NCBI GenBank assembly: GCA_051891855.1
Contig: JBJFFP010000070.1
Location: 1-64,000, forward strand
Origin: SFDP01 sp051891855
GTDB lineage: Bacteria; Bacillota; Clostridia; Lachnospirales; Lachnospiraceae
Length of the DNA stretch: 64,000 nucleotides
Direction: 5' to 3'
In this document: positions 1 to 8,443 of the stretch, in pieces
How positions within the stretch are numbered: the first letter of the stretch is position 1
Layout of the letters: each line of letters opens with the position of its first letter
Position numbers and translations under genes: made by a program
The notes under the pieces: model-generated
What the model saw: the letters and a program-made list of their open reading frames with translations, nothing else
Databases searched by the model: none
What the model was told of the DNA's origin: nothing

Positions 1-3
1 CTC

Positions 4-1158
4 TTACAAAAATTCCAGAAAAACCTGGTTGCTCACATCTGCTCCTTTTTGGGTAAGTGCCAGCCGGCCCTTTTGAGGGACATAAAGCAGGCCCTTTTCC
101 TTAAGCTCTTTTATGGGCTTTCCATAGTTTTCTTCAAGGCTGCTTCCGAATCTTTTTTCAAATTCCTTCAGACATATTCCCCGGGTCAGCCTCAGCCCCA
201 GAAACATAAATTCTGCCATCTCCTCCTGTAGCCCCAGGTTTTCCTGCCAGACTGTGGTGTCTTCTCCTGTCATGGCCTTACGGATATACACACCCAGGTC
301 CCTTTCTCTGCTGAATCGTCTGTGGTGGATTAAAGATGAGGCTCCCAGCCCCAGTCCCAAATACTCCTTACCGGTCCAGTAGCCTATATTATGCTTACAG
401 GCGAGGCCGGGTCTGCTGTAATTGGAAATCTCATAGCGCTCATACCCGTGGGTCTTAAGCAGTCTGCCTGTTCTCTCGTACATCCACCGTTCCGTCTCTT
501 CATCGGGAAGGCGGTCTTCTTCTCCCCCTCCCGGACCAAAACGTCCAAAAAAAGGAGTTCCTTCCTCAATCATCAGGCTGTAGGCAGAAATGTGCTCCGG
601 CTCAAGGCACAGTACCTTTCTCAGAGTATTTTCATAGCCTTCCCTTGTCTGTCCGGGCAGGGCGGACATCAAATCCACATTGACGTTGGTAAAGCCGCAT
701 TCTCTGACCAGTTCCCAGGTGGTGAGAAAGTCCTGCCAGCTGTGGATTCTTCCCAGCTCCTTAAGCTCTTCATCATTGGCAGACTGCAGGCCGATGCTCA
801 GGCGGTTGATTCCCAGCCTTCCATAGCTCTCCAGCTTGGCTCTATCCACTGTCCCCGGATTTACCTCCATCGTTATCTCCGCATCAGTCTCTATCCGAAA
901 GCTGTCCCGCAAGGCCTTCATCACCCTTTCCGTCTCTTCCGGTAAAAGAAGGGAGGGGGTTCCCCCTCCCCAAAACAGGGTGTCTACTGTGTAGCCTTCA
1001 CAGCCTCTTCCCTCCCGCTGTATTTCCCGGCAGAGGGCTTCCACATATTTCTTCCGTTCATCTCCACCGGAGGGAGCTGAAAGAAAGTCGCAGTAATTAC
1101 ACTTTTTTGCACAAAAGGGAATGTGTACATACAAACCCAGCTTTTCATCCTTTGTCAT
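4..1158 (-). CDS. hemW: HemW, radical SAM heme chaperone
   Basis: Radical SAM protein of the HemN/HemW family, 384 residues, the usual HemW length. The cluster-binding motif C16-x3-C20-x2-C23 near the N terminus is followed by Asp-Phe, so the fourth Cys found in true HemN coproporphyrinogen dehydrogenase (CxxxCxxCxC) is Phe25; this points to HemW, which binds heme and passes it to hemoproteins, rather than to HemN. A GGGTPS motif (SAM binding) and a C-terminal HemN_C-like winged-helix region are visible. Its ATG overlaps the lepA stop codon (TAATG), so it is translationally coupled to lepA, an order common in Firmicutes. Older annotations would call it oxygen-independent coproporphyrinogen III oxidase. 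The product name is well supported; the heme-carrier role is from the family. Confidence 0.93.
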   Translation of the reverse strand: MTKDEKLGLYVHIPFCAKKCNYCDFLSAPSGGDERKKYVEALCREIQREGRGCEGYTVDTLFWGGGTPSLLLPEETERVMKALRDSFRIETDAEITMEVNPGTVDRAKLESYGRLGINRLSIGLQSANDEELKELGRIHSWQDFLTTWELVRECGFTNVNVDLMSALPGQTREGYENTLRKVLCLEPEHISAYSLMIEEGTPFFGRFGPGGGEEDRLPDEETERWMYERTGRLLKTHGYERYEISNYSRPGLACKHNIGYWTGKEYLGLGLGASSLIHHRRFSRERDLGVYIRKAMTGEDTTVWQENLGLQEEMAEFMFLGLRLTRGICLKEFEKRFGSSLEENYGKPIKELKEKGLLYVPQKGRLALTQKGADVSNQVFLEFL

Positions 1159-2972
1159 TAATCATTATCCAGCTTCAATACGCTCATGAAGGCCTTCTGA
1201 GGAATTTCCACACTTCCGATCTGGCGCATTCTCTTCTTCCCTTCCTTCTGCTTTTCCAGCAGCTTCTTCTTACGGGTAATGTCTCCGCCGTAGCACTTTG
1301 CCAATACGTCCTTACGCATGGCCTTAACCGTCTCTCTGGCGATAACCTTCCCCCCTACGGCAGCCTGAATGGGAATCTCGAACAGGTGCCTGGGAATTTC
1401 CTCCTTCAGCTTTTCACACATTTTTCTGCCCCGCTCATAGGCACTGTCCTTATGAACGATAAAGGAAAGAGCATCCACCTCTTCCTTATTAATCAGAATA
1501 TCCAGCTTTACCAGCTCAGACCTTTCATAGCCCTTCAGCTCATAATCAAAGGATGCATAGCCCCTGGAGCGGGATTTCAGGGCATCAAAGAAATCATAAA
1601 TAATCTCATTCAGAGGAAGCTCATATTTTAAAAGAGCCCTGGTTTCTTCCATATATTCCATGCTGATGTGGCGCCCTCGTCTTTCCTGACAAAGCCCCAT
1701 AATGGCTCCGATAAATTCCGTCTTAACCATGATTTCCGCAGATACGATGGGTTCCTCCATATAATCAATTTCCGTGGGGTCCGGCAGATTGGAGGGATTG
1801 GTCAATTCAATCCTTTCTCCGTTATGCTTATATACCCGATAGATTACACCGGGTGCCGTAGTCACCAGATCCAGATTATATTCTCTTTCCAGTCTTTCCT
1901 GAATGATCTCCAAATGTAAAAGTCCCAAGAAGCCACAGCGGAATCCAAAGCCTAAGGCAATGGAGGTCTCCGGCTCATACTGCAGGGCCGCATCGTTCAG
2001 CTGCAGCTTTTCCAAAGCATCCCGCAGGTCAGGATACTTGGCTCCGTCTGCCGGATACATTCCGCAGTAGACCATAGAGTTTACTTTTTTATACCCGGGT
2101 AAGGGCTCCTTGCAGGGATTTACGGCATTGGTTATGGTATCTCCCACTGCCGTATCCTTTACATTTTTAATGGAAGCCGTAATATAGCCCACCATTCCCG
2201 CAGACAGCTCCTCACAGGGAATGAACTGACCGGCGCCAAAATAGCCTACCTCCACTACCTCAGCGGTAGCGCCGGTAGCCATCATCTTAATGGGGGTTCC
2301 CTTGCGGACCCTTCCCTCCATCAGGCGGCAGAATACAATTACTCCCTTGTAGGAATCATACAGGGAATCAAAAATCAGAGCCTGAAGGGGATTTTCCGGA
2401 TTCCCTTTGGGTGCAGGAATTTTTTCCACAATGGCTTCCAGAACCTGGTCGATATTCAGCCCGTTTTTTGCACTGATCTGCGGGGCATCCTGTGCCTCAA
2501 TTCCGATTACATCCTCGATTTCCTCAATTACCCGTTCCGGCTCGGCACTGGGCAGATCTATTTTATTGATTACCGGAAAAACATCTAGGTTATGATCCAG
2601 TGCCAGATAAACATTGGCCAGTGTCTGTGCCTCAATTCCCTGGGCCGCATCCACTACCAGAATGGCACCATCACAGGCAGCCAGCGCCCGGCTGACCTCA
2701 TAATTAAAATCCACATGGCCCGGGGTATCAATAAGATTGAAAATATATTCCTCACCGTTTTTCGCCTTATACACGGTACGCACCGTCTGGGCCTTAATGG
2801 TAATTCCCCTCTCCCGTTCCAAATCCATATTATCCAGAACCTGTGCCTGCATTTCCCGGCTGGTCAGCAGGCCGGTCTTTTCGATAATCCGATCTGCCAG
2901 AGTGGATTTACCGTGATCAATATGTGCCACTATGCAGAAATTACGAATCTTGCTTTGATCAATTCCTGACAT
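1158..2972 (-). CDS. lepA: LepA (EF4) elongation factor GTPase
   Basis: Translation factor GTPase EF4, which acts on stalled or initiating ribosomes and can back-translocate them. All G motifs are present: AHIDHGKS (about residues 16-23), DTPGH, NKID. The C terminus carries the LepA-specific basic tail with a KKKLLEKQKEGKKRMRQ segment. From the internal ATG at 2972 the protein is 604 residues, normal for LepA. I prefer this start over the ATG 12 bases upstream because GGAGG sits 5 bases before it and the protein then begins MSGIDQSKIRN, as in relatives. It heads a lepA-hemW unit behind its own promoter at 3048-3076. Confidence 0.95.
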   Translation of the reverse strand: MSGIDQSKIRNFCIVAHIDHGKSTLADRIIEKTGLLTSREMQAQVLDNMDLERERGITIKAQTVRTVYKAKNGEEYIFNLIDTPGHVDFNYEVSRALAACDGAILVVDAAQGIEAQTLANVYLALDHNLDVFPVINKIDLPSAEPERVIEEIEDVIGIEAQDAPQISAKNGLNIDQVLEAIVEKIPAPKGNPENPLQALIFDSLYDSYKGVIVFCRLMEGRVRKGTPIKMMATGATAEVVEVGYFGAGQFIPCEELSAGMVGYITASIKNVKDTAVGDTITNAVNPCKEPLPGYKKVNSMVYCGMYPADGAKYPDLRDALEKLQLNDAALQYEPETSIALGFGFRCGFLGLLHLEIIQERLEREYNLDLVTTAPGVIYRVYKHNGERIELTNPSNLPDPTEIDYMEEPIVSAEIMVKTEFIGAIMGLCQERRGRHISMEYMEETRALLKYELPLNEIIYDFFDALKSRSRGYASFDYELKGYERSELVKLDILINKEEVDALSFIVHKDSAYERGRKMCEKLKEEIPRHLFEIPIQAAVGGKVIARETVKAMRKDVLAKCYGGDITRKKKLLEKQKEGKKRMRQIGSVEIPQKAFMSVLKLDND

Positions 2973-3047
2973 GGTTTCCTCCATTTCTTTCGTTTCCCGA
3001 TATAGCTCTTTTTGCAGCAGCCTTTATCGCTTCTAGCGTCAGGCTTT

Positions 3048-3076
3048 ACTATACACTATTTTTACCTGTGAAACAA
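3048..3076 (-). promoter_or_regulatory. Promoter of lepA-hemW
   Basis: Read on the minus strand: -35 TTGTTT (3071-3076), 17-base spacer, -10 TATAGT (3048-3053). It lies in the 111-base gap between spoIIP and lepA and separates the housekeeping pair from the upstream sporulation genes. Inferred from consensus only. Confidence 0.6.
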
Positions 3077-3083
3077 TCCTTTT

Positions 3084-4313
3084 TTATCCCTGATCCATCC
3101 CTCCAAGAACCATATCCAGAATCTGGGCCAGAGGATCCAGTGCGTGATGAATTTCTTCTACGGTATTGGTCTGAGCACCCAGTTCAATCAGAAGCGTTCT
3201 GGGAGATACGTGCATATTGTACCGATAAGCCCGTAAATAAATATTTCTGGCAAAGCCCGGATAATATTCGTCACAAAGCACCTTCATCTGAAAGGAAAAG
3301 GCCAGATTTTCTTTCAAATAGGGATTATATAAATAGGAAATATCTCCCTGCTTTTTACTCCTGCTTAAGCCGTTAAAAAACATGACCTTTGCCGTAGGAC
3401 GGCCTGCCACCTGGGTGACCAGCCTGGTATCCTCCGCTACCGCATCCCTATGTAAGTCAATGACTGCCTGTATGCTTGGATTTTCCTTTAAAATCTGTTC
3501 AATGGCCGGAAGGGAGTTGGAGTAGGCATAGTCCCTGGACTCTACATCATACTCTCCCTTATGGTGCAGTACCTTATATCCGTATCCCTCCAGCAATCGG
3601 GTCAGAACTTCTCCGGCCCCTACTATAGTGGTAGCGGTATCTTTCTGTACACTGTCTACAAAAGCTTCCTGGGAATGGGTATGGTAGAGAAGTATCTGTG
3701 GCCCCTCTGTGGTGGTATCTATGGTGCAATCCGTTTCCAATAATGTCTTCACCTGAAACAGCTCCTTTGTAGGCTCCGTAGTGGAGTCCACCGTGTAAAA
3801 GCCCTGAATCAGCTTATCCATGTCCTCATAGTTTTCCCAATTAAAGAACTGACTTTTCTCCCTGGCAGGAATGAAGCCGCCTTCACTGCCGTTCTCTTCC
3901 TCCTCTTCCCTTTCCTCTTTTTTCTTCTCTTCCTCCAGTCTTTCCTGATACAGTCGATTTTCTTCCTCCAGTCCCTTAAGGGAATCCTCCCCCAGGGCCA
4001 GCGCATTATCCTCTTCCAGCAAAAAGGGCAGGCCGCTCTCCCGGTTTCCGATTCCTTCGGTCTCAAAAAAAACAGGCTCATCACCTGCCAATAAATCTAT
4101 CATCACCGACTGCCCTTTAGCCATGCTTCGCCCTACCTTCCGGATACCCTTCTCAAAAAGCTGTACGAAGGTAAAGGAAGCCCCTTTACTGTCATCCTTA
4201 GTATAATCTGCTGTCCTATCTCTGGCGATTACTACCGCAAGAAGGGTAAGAACCAAAAACAGGAGAAGCCATTTACTTGTTCTCAAAAGCCTTCGTTTTT
4301 TGCTCATAGACAA
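3084..4313 (-). CDS. spoIIP: Stage II sporulation protein P (SpoIIP)
   Basis: Peptidoglycan amidase/endopeptidase which, with SpoIID and SpoIIM, degrades septal peptidoglycan during engulfment of the forespore. The protein has a short basic N terminus, one membrane segment at about residues 14-30, a Glu/Lys-rich charged linker (about 115-150) and a catalytic C-terminal domain with the family signatures LLYHTHSQEAF, VIDLHRDA and LIELGAQTNT (metal-binding His and Glu). It sits 22 bases downstream of gpr, a classic spoIIP neighbour. The start is uncertain: TTG at 4313 has an AGGAG at good spacing, while the ATG two codons later (4307) is the conventional codon but lies far from it. The function is well supported by motifs and context. 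Confidence 0.93.
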   Translation of the reverse strand: MSMSKKRRLLRTSKWLLLFLVLTLLAVVIARDRTADYTKDDSKGASFTFVQLFEKGIRKVGRSMAKGQSVMIDLLAGDEPVFFETEGIGNRESGLPFLLEEDNALALGEDSLKGLEEENRLYQERLEEEKKKEEREEEEENGSEGGFIPAREKSQFFNWENYEDMDKLIQGFYTVDSTTEPTKELFQVKTLLETDCTIDTTTEGPQILLYHTHSQEAFVDSVQKDTATTIVGAGEVLTRLLEGYGYKVLHHKGEYDVESRDYAYSNSLPAIEQILKENPSIQAVIDLHRDAVAEDTRLVTQVAGRPTAKVMFFNGLSRSKKQGDISYLYNPYLKENLAFSFQMKVLCDEYYPGFARNIYLRAYRYNMHVSPRTLLIELGAQTNTVEEIHHALDPLAQILDMVLGGMDQG

Positions 4314-4335
4314 GTATATGTTTCTCCTGTGTGGC

Positions 4336-5262
4336 TTATGCTTCCATTCCGAAGGTGATATTCAATGCTTCTGCCAAGGTAAAGCTCAGCCGCTTGATGG
4401 TAGCATCAATGTCCTTCGCCGTCACATACATATTGTTCAGCTCAGTGAGAGCCACGCTGTCCCTGGCCTTCAGAAAAGCTGCCTCCTGCAGCTCTCTGTG
4501 CATTCTCTGCAACGCATCCTGAACGATGGTTGCCGCATCCACTACCGTAGGAACTCCCATGGCAATAACGGGGATTCCCAATACCTCCTGGGTAATGGCA
4601 CTGCGGTGATTTCCCACGCCGGAGCCGGGATGAATCCCGGTATTGCTGATTTGAATGGTTCGATTCAGCCGCTTGGTGCTGCGGGCCGCCAGTGCATCAA
4701 TAACAATCACTGCATCCGGCTCAGTCTCTCTTACGATTCCTGCTACCATCTCCGCCGTTTCCATTCCCGTCTTGGCCATTACCCCCGGCACCATGCTGCT
4801 GACCATGGTGAGGTTTTCCTGTGAAAAAGCACTCTTTCCATATTCCCTGATCATATGGCGTGTTATACACAAATGCTCTACCACTGCGGGACCTAAAGCA
4901 TCTGCCGTAACCTCCCGGTTTCCCAGCCCTACTACCAGGACAGAGACGGCTTCTCCTACCTTGGGCAAAAGAGCTGACAAATGGCGGCTGATCTCCGCTG
5001 CTACCTCATGATGATTTTCTCCCACATCACTGTTTTCTCCGATTTCCGTCAGTCCGGGTACCTCCAGTGTAACATAGGTTCCAATGGGCTTTCCCAAAAG
5101 CTTAGCCCCGTTTTTGGTGGTAATGCTGACACGGGTAACATGGATTTCCGCTCCCTTTGCATCATATTCCTCCACGATTACCCCGTGAAGGGAGCCGTTG
5201 GCATCCTCCACAAATTCCCTGGCTTCCAGTGCCAAATCCGTCCTTGCTTGAAAATAAGCCAT
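4336..5262 (-). CDS. gpr: GPR germination protease
   Basis: Spore protease that degrades small acid-soluble proteins during germination; an atypical aspartic-type protease made as a zymogen in the forespore. The N-terminal FQARTDLALEAREF (about 4-17) is the typical GPR propeptide region. Conserved blocks follow: VLVVGLGNREVTADALGP, PGVMAKTGMET and DALAARS. Length 308 residues fits the family. GGGAGG precedes the ATG. It is followed at 22 bases by spoIIP. A forespore (sigma G) promoter is expected, but I could not find a convincing one in the AT-rich 190 bases upstream, which also hold the divergent rpsT promoter. Confidence 0.94.
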   Translation of the reverse strand: MAYFQARTDLALEAREFVEDANGSLHGVIVEEYDAKGAEIHVTRVSITTKNGAKLLGKPIGTYVTLEVPGLTEIGENSDVGENHHEVAAEISRHLSALLPKVGEAVSVLVVGLGNREVTADALGPAVVEHLCITRHMIREYGKSAFSQENLTMVSSMVPGVMAKTGMETAEMVAGIVRETEPDAVIVIDALAARSTKRLNRTIQISNTGIHPGSGVGNHRSAITQEVLGIPVIAMGVPTVVDAATIVQDALQRMHRELQEAAFLKARDSVALTELNNMYVTAKDIDATIKRLSFTLAEALNITFGMEA

Positions 5263-5321
5263 GACATCCTCCCTTTTTTCTTTTTCTTTATCAGATTTCC
5301 CATTTTTCTTTTATTTATGTA

Positions 5322-5350
5322 TTGACAGATTCTTCTTCCTGCCCTACAAT
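5322..5350 (+). promoter_or_regulatory. Consensus promoter of rpsT
   Basis: TTGACA (5322-5327), 17-base spacer, TACAAT (5345-5350): five of six -10 positions and a perfect -35. The transcript would have a leader of about 95 bases before the TTG start of rpsT, containing a short inverted repeat TATCAT-A-ATGATA at 5417-5429 just upstream of the ribosome binding site. Confidence 0.85.
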
Positions 5351-5451
5351 AATATACGCGTGTTTACATCAAATCGTCCGTGTCCGGCTTGGATGTAACA
5401 CTTATTTTAAGCTTACTATCATAATGATAAAAGTATTTAGGAGGTGTAATC

Positions 5452-5715
5452 TTGGCTAACATTAAATCTGCAAAGAAAAGAATCTTAGTAAACAGAACCA
5501 AAGCGGACAGAAATAAGGCAATCAGATCTGGTGTTAAAACCGCAATGAAGAAGGTTTTTGCTGCTATTGATACTAATGATAAGGCTGCCGCACAGGCTGC
5601 TTTATTGGAGGCTACTGCTACTATTGATAAGGCTGCCAGCAAGGGCGTATATCATAAGAATAATGCTTCCAGAAAAGTATCCCGCTTAGCTAAAGCCGTT
5701 AACAAGATGGCTTAA
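5452..5715 (+). CDS. rpsT: 30S ribosomal protein S20
   Basis: Small basic ribosomal protein that binds the 5' domain of 16S rRNA. 87 residues, MANIKSAKKRI... with the Lys/Arg-rich helical composition and the family motif KKRILVNRTKADRN. The start is TTG at 5452, 6 bases after a strong AGGAGG; no ATG is available nearby in frame. It is monocistronic, with its own consensus promoter and a strong terminator at 5779-5812. The non-ATG start recalls E. coli rpsT, where UUG is part of translational autoregulation; whether this applies here is inference. Confidence 0.96.
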   Translation: MANIKSAKKRILVNRTKADRNKAIRSGVKTAMKKVFAAIDTNDKAAAQAALLEATATIDKAASKGVYHKNNASRKVSRLAKAVNKMA

Positions 5716-5778
5716 GCTGTTGTTTTTGATAAATACAGAGATGGAATAAGAGGAAACGTGTGCCGCTAGGCGCACTGT

Positions 5779-5812
5779 AAAAAAGACCCGTACCGTCAAC
5801 GGGTCTTTTTCT
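5779..5812. terminator. Bidirectional terminator between rpsT and the AI-2E-type gene
   Basis: Stem AAAAGACCCG (5781-5790), 9-base loop, CGGGTCTTTT (5800-5809), flanked by A on the left and T on the right, so it can terminate rpsT on the plus strand and the convergent permease operon on the minus strand. Confidence 0.88.
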
Positions 5813-5833
5813 GTTATTTTCTTACCGGTATTT

Positions 5834-6970
5834 TTATACCCTCCCTCCTTTATTTCTTCGATTCACATCCTCTCTCAGCAAGGTATACAGGGTGGCAAAG
5901 AGGGGAATAAAAATCAGCATCCCCAGCACTCCGAACATGCTGCTTCCCAGACTGACTGCAAGCAGCACCCAGATGGAAGGAAGCCCTACGGAATTACCCA
6001 CTACTCTGGGATAAATCAGATTCCCCTCCAGCTGCTGAATGATCAAAAAAAGAACAACAAACCATACCGCCTTAATGGGATCATCCACAAGAATCAGAAA
6101 AGCCCCCACAAAGCAGCCGATAAATGCTCCCACAATGGGAATCAGTGCAGTAAAGGCAATCAGCACCCCAATCATAAACGCATAGGGCATTCCGAAAATC
6201 GTCATGGCAACAATAAACAGCAGCCCTAAAATAACCGCTTCCGTACACTGTCCGGTAATAAACTTAGAAAAATTAATGTATAACAGGCGGGACACATAGA
6301 GTATTCTTTTTTCGGTTTTCTCCTTACAATAAGCATGGATAATCCGCTTCAGCTGTTCTCCCAGCTTCTCCTTCTGACTCAGTACATAAATAGAAAAAAT
6401 CATGGCAATCAGGCTGTTTACCACACCGCCTACAAGGCTTCCTGCTACTGTAACGGTGGAATTGACCAAGCTTCCCACACCACTTTTCAAAAAATTGACT
6501 GCCGTCTGCAGAATACTGTCCCAATTCAGATTCCTGTATTCCAATGTTTCCAGCCAGGCCACAAGCTCAGGATAATCTGCTGCCAGCACCTCTGCCCGAT
6601 TCAGCGTATTCTCCAGAAAAACCGGTATCTTTTGTCCCAGCTGTGCAATGGTTCTTCCCAGCTGTGGAATCACCGCAAGCACCACCAGATTCACAATGGC
6701 CAATATAATCAGAAAAGAAAGGCAGATTCCCAAAGGACGTTCCAGCTTTTTCAATCGCCCGGGAAGCCGGTTTAGTACTTTCTTCTCCAAAAAATTCAAA
6801 GGCAGATTAACCACAAAGGCTATGGCACAGCCTGCTAAAAAGGGCTTCACCATACTGAGCAGACTCCCAGACAGGGTTAGTAGTGTGGAAAAATGAATGA
6901 CTCCCAGACAGACTCCGGCTGTAAATAAAATCAACAGCATGATTTCCTTATTCGTACGCTTTTCTCCCAT
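5834..6970 (-). CDS. AI-2E family transporter (YtvI/PerM type)
   Basis: Polytopic membrane protein of 378 residues with about eight hydrophobic segments arranged as in the AI-2E transporter family: paired helices at the N terminus, a central soluble stretch (about 115-150), and a C-terminal half with the family pattern TALIPIVGAFIG and VVGNSVGLPSIWVLLAV. Substrate is unknown; relatives include quorum-signal exporters, Na+/H+ antiporters and the sporulation membrane protein YtvI, so the family name says little about function. It starts 4 bases after the pepD stop, so it is probably cotranscribed with argS-pepD. Ends close to a bidirectional terminator. Confidence 0.85.
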   Translation of the reverse strand: MGEKRTNKEIMLLILFTAGVCLGVIHFSTLLTLSGSLLSMVKPFLAGCAIAFVVNLPLNFLEKKVLNRLPGRLKKLERPLGICLSFLIILAIVNLVVLAVIPQLGRTIAQLGQKIPVFLENTLNRAEVLAADYPELVAWLETLEYRNLNWDSILQTAVNFLKSGVGSLVNSTVTVAGSLVGGVVNSLIAMIFSIYVLSQKEKLGEQLKRIIHAYCKEKTEKRILYVSRLLYINFSKFITGQCTEAVILGLLFIVAMTIFGMPYAFMIGVLIAFTALIPIVGAFIGCFVGAFLILVDDPIKAVWFVVLFLIIQQLEGNLIYPRVVGNSVGLPSIWVLLAVSLGSSMFGVLGMLIFIPLFATLYTLLREDVNRRNKGGRV

Positions 6971-6974
6971 CGTA

Positions 6975-8414
6975 TTATATCTCCTCTAATATCCGGCATA
7001 AAAATTCCCAGGTTCTGCCGGCGGAAGAAATACTCATGCTCTCTTCTGTAGTATGAATATTTTTCATGTCCGGTCCCAGGGAAATGCAGTCCAGCTCAGG
7101 AATTTTTTCCAGAAAAAATCCACACTCCAAGCCCGCATGAACAGCCTGAATTTCCGGCTGTTTTCCGTACATTTTCTCATAGACCTCTATAAGCTTATCC
7201 CGAAGAGGGGAATCCTTACGGTAAGCCCACCCGGGATAGCTTCCGCTCATCCTGCAGCTTCCTCCCAGCCCTTGCGTCAGTGCAAAAAGCTGTCTGCGCA
7301 GACCTTCCTTAGCGCTTTCAAAGGAGCTTCTTAAGGAAAAGCCCAGAGAAAGCACTTCTTCACTGCTGTCCATCAACCCCAGATTTAATGAGGTTTCCAC
7401 CAGGCCTTCCACATCGGCACTGTAGGCCTGTACTCCTGCTGGAAGACAGGCTATCAGGATAGCCGCCTTTTTGCTTTCCTCCAAAGTAAGGGTATTAAAG
7501 CTTCCCGGTTCAAATTCTCCAAACCGGCAGAAAATTCCCGGATCCTTCGTCATATATTCCTGTTTAAGGATAGAATCAAACTCTTTTATGGCTAATTCCA
7601 GTGCAAAGGGGTCTGCCACCACCAGATTGATCTCTGCCTCCCGGGGAATGGCATTGTCTGCCAGCCCGCCTTTAATGGCCAGAAGTCTGTAGGTTACCTT
7701 ATCCTCCGCAAAGAGCAGAAATCTTCCTGCCAGTACATTGGCGTTTGCTCTCCCCTTATGAATTTCCATGCCGGAGTGTCCTCCCAAAAGACCTCCAATG
7801 TGTATTTTACAGGAGATTCCCTGAACCTCTTCCCGCTTTAGAGGCAGACTGCAGTCTACCCGCATTCCGCCGGCACAGCCGGTTAAAAAGATTCCTTCTT
7901 CTTCCGAATCCAGATTAAGCATGCGGCGGGCTTTACAATCGGATAAATCAATGGCTGCGGCTCCCAAAAGACCAATTTCCTCATCCACGGTAAAAATACA
8001 TTCCAAAGGAGGGTGCTTGATATCCTTCGCATCCAGTAATGCCAGCTCATAGGCAACGGCAATGCCATCATCCCCTCCCAGACTGGTATCCTCAGCCAGA
8101 ATATTATCTCCCTCTACCATAAGCCTCAGTCCCTCTTTGGACAGATCATGGGTACTCTCCGGCGTTTTCACTGCCACCATATCCATATGTCCCTGGAGCA
8201 TAATGGGCTCCTTTTCTTCATAGCCGGGTGAACCTTCCTTAAAAATAATTACGTTTCCCTGACTGTCCTGGCGATAATCCAGACCTCTTTCTTTTGCAAA
8301 TTTCACCAGATAATCACTGATTGCCTTCGTATTGCCGGAGCCATGGGGGATGGCACAGATTTCTTCAAAAAAACGAAATACCGGCTTTGGTTCCAGGTTT
8401 GCTAATATTCCCAT
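6975..8414 (-). CDS. pepD: Aminoacyl-histidine dipeptidase (PepD)
   Basis: M20-family metallo-dipeptidase that hydrolyses Xaa-His and other dipeptides in the cytoplasm. 479 residues, the normal length for this family. Metal-site motifs are visible: LQGHMDMVAV (His and Asp ligand region, about 72-81), GGDDGIAVAY, and FTVDEEIGLLGA, with the usual catalytic Glu next to the bridging residue; HAGLECGFF near the C terminus supplies a further conserved His and Glu. No signal peptide. Lies 29 bases downstream of argS and 4 bases upstream of the AI-2E-type gene. Zn2+ use is known of the family, not seen. Confidence 0.93.
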   Translation of the reverse strand: MGILANLEPKPVFRFFEEICAIPHGSGNTKAISDYLVKFAKERGLDYRQDSQGNVIIFKEGSPGYEEKEPIMLQGHMDMVAVKTPESTHDLSKEGLRLMVEGDNILAEDTSLGGDDGIAVAYELALLDAKDIKHPPLECIFTVDEEIGLLGAAAIDLSDCKARRMLNLDSEEEGIFLTGCAGGMRVDCSLPLKREEVQGISCKIHIGGLLGGHSGMEIHKGRANANVLAGRFLLFAEDKVTYRLLAIKGGLADNAIPREAEINLVVADPFALELAIKEFDSILKQEYMTKDPGIFCRFGEFEPGSFNTLTLEESKKAAILIACLPAGVQAYSADVEGLVETSLNLGLMDSSEEVLSLGFSLRSSFESAKEGLRRQLFALTQGLGGSCRMSGSYPGWAYRKDSPLRDKLIEVYEKMYGKQPEIQAVHAGLECGFFLEKIPELDCISLGPDMKNIHTTEESMSISSAGRTWEFLCRILEEI

Positions 8415-8443
8415 CCTTCTTCCTTTCCTTTTGAATTGTTGCC

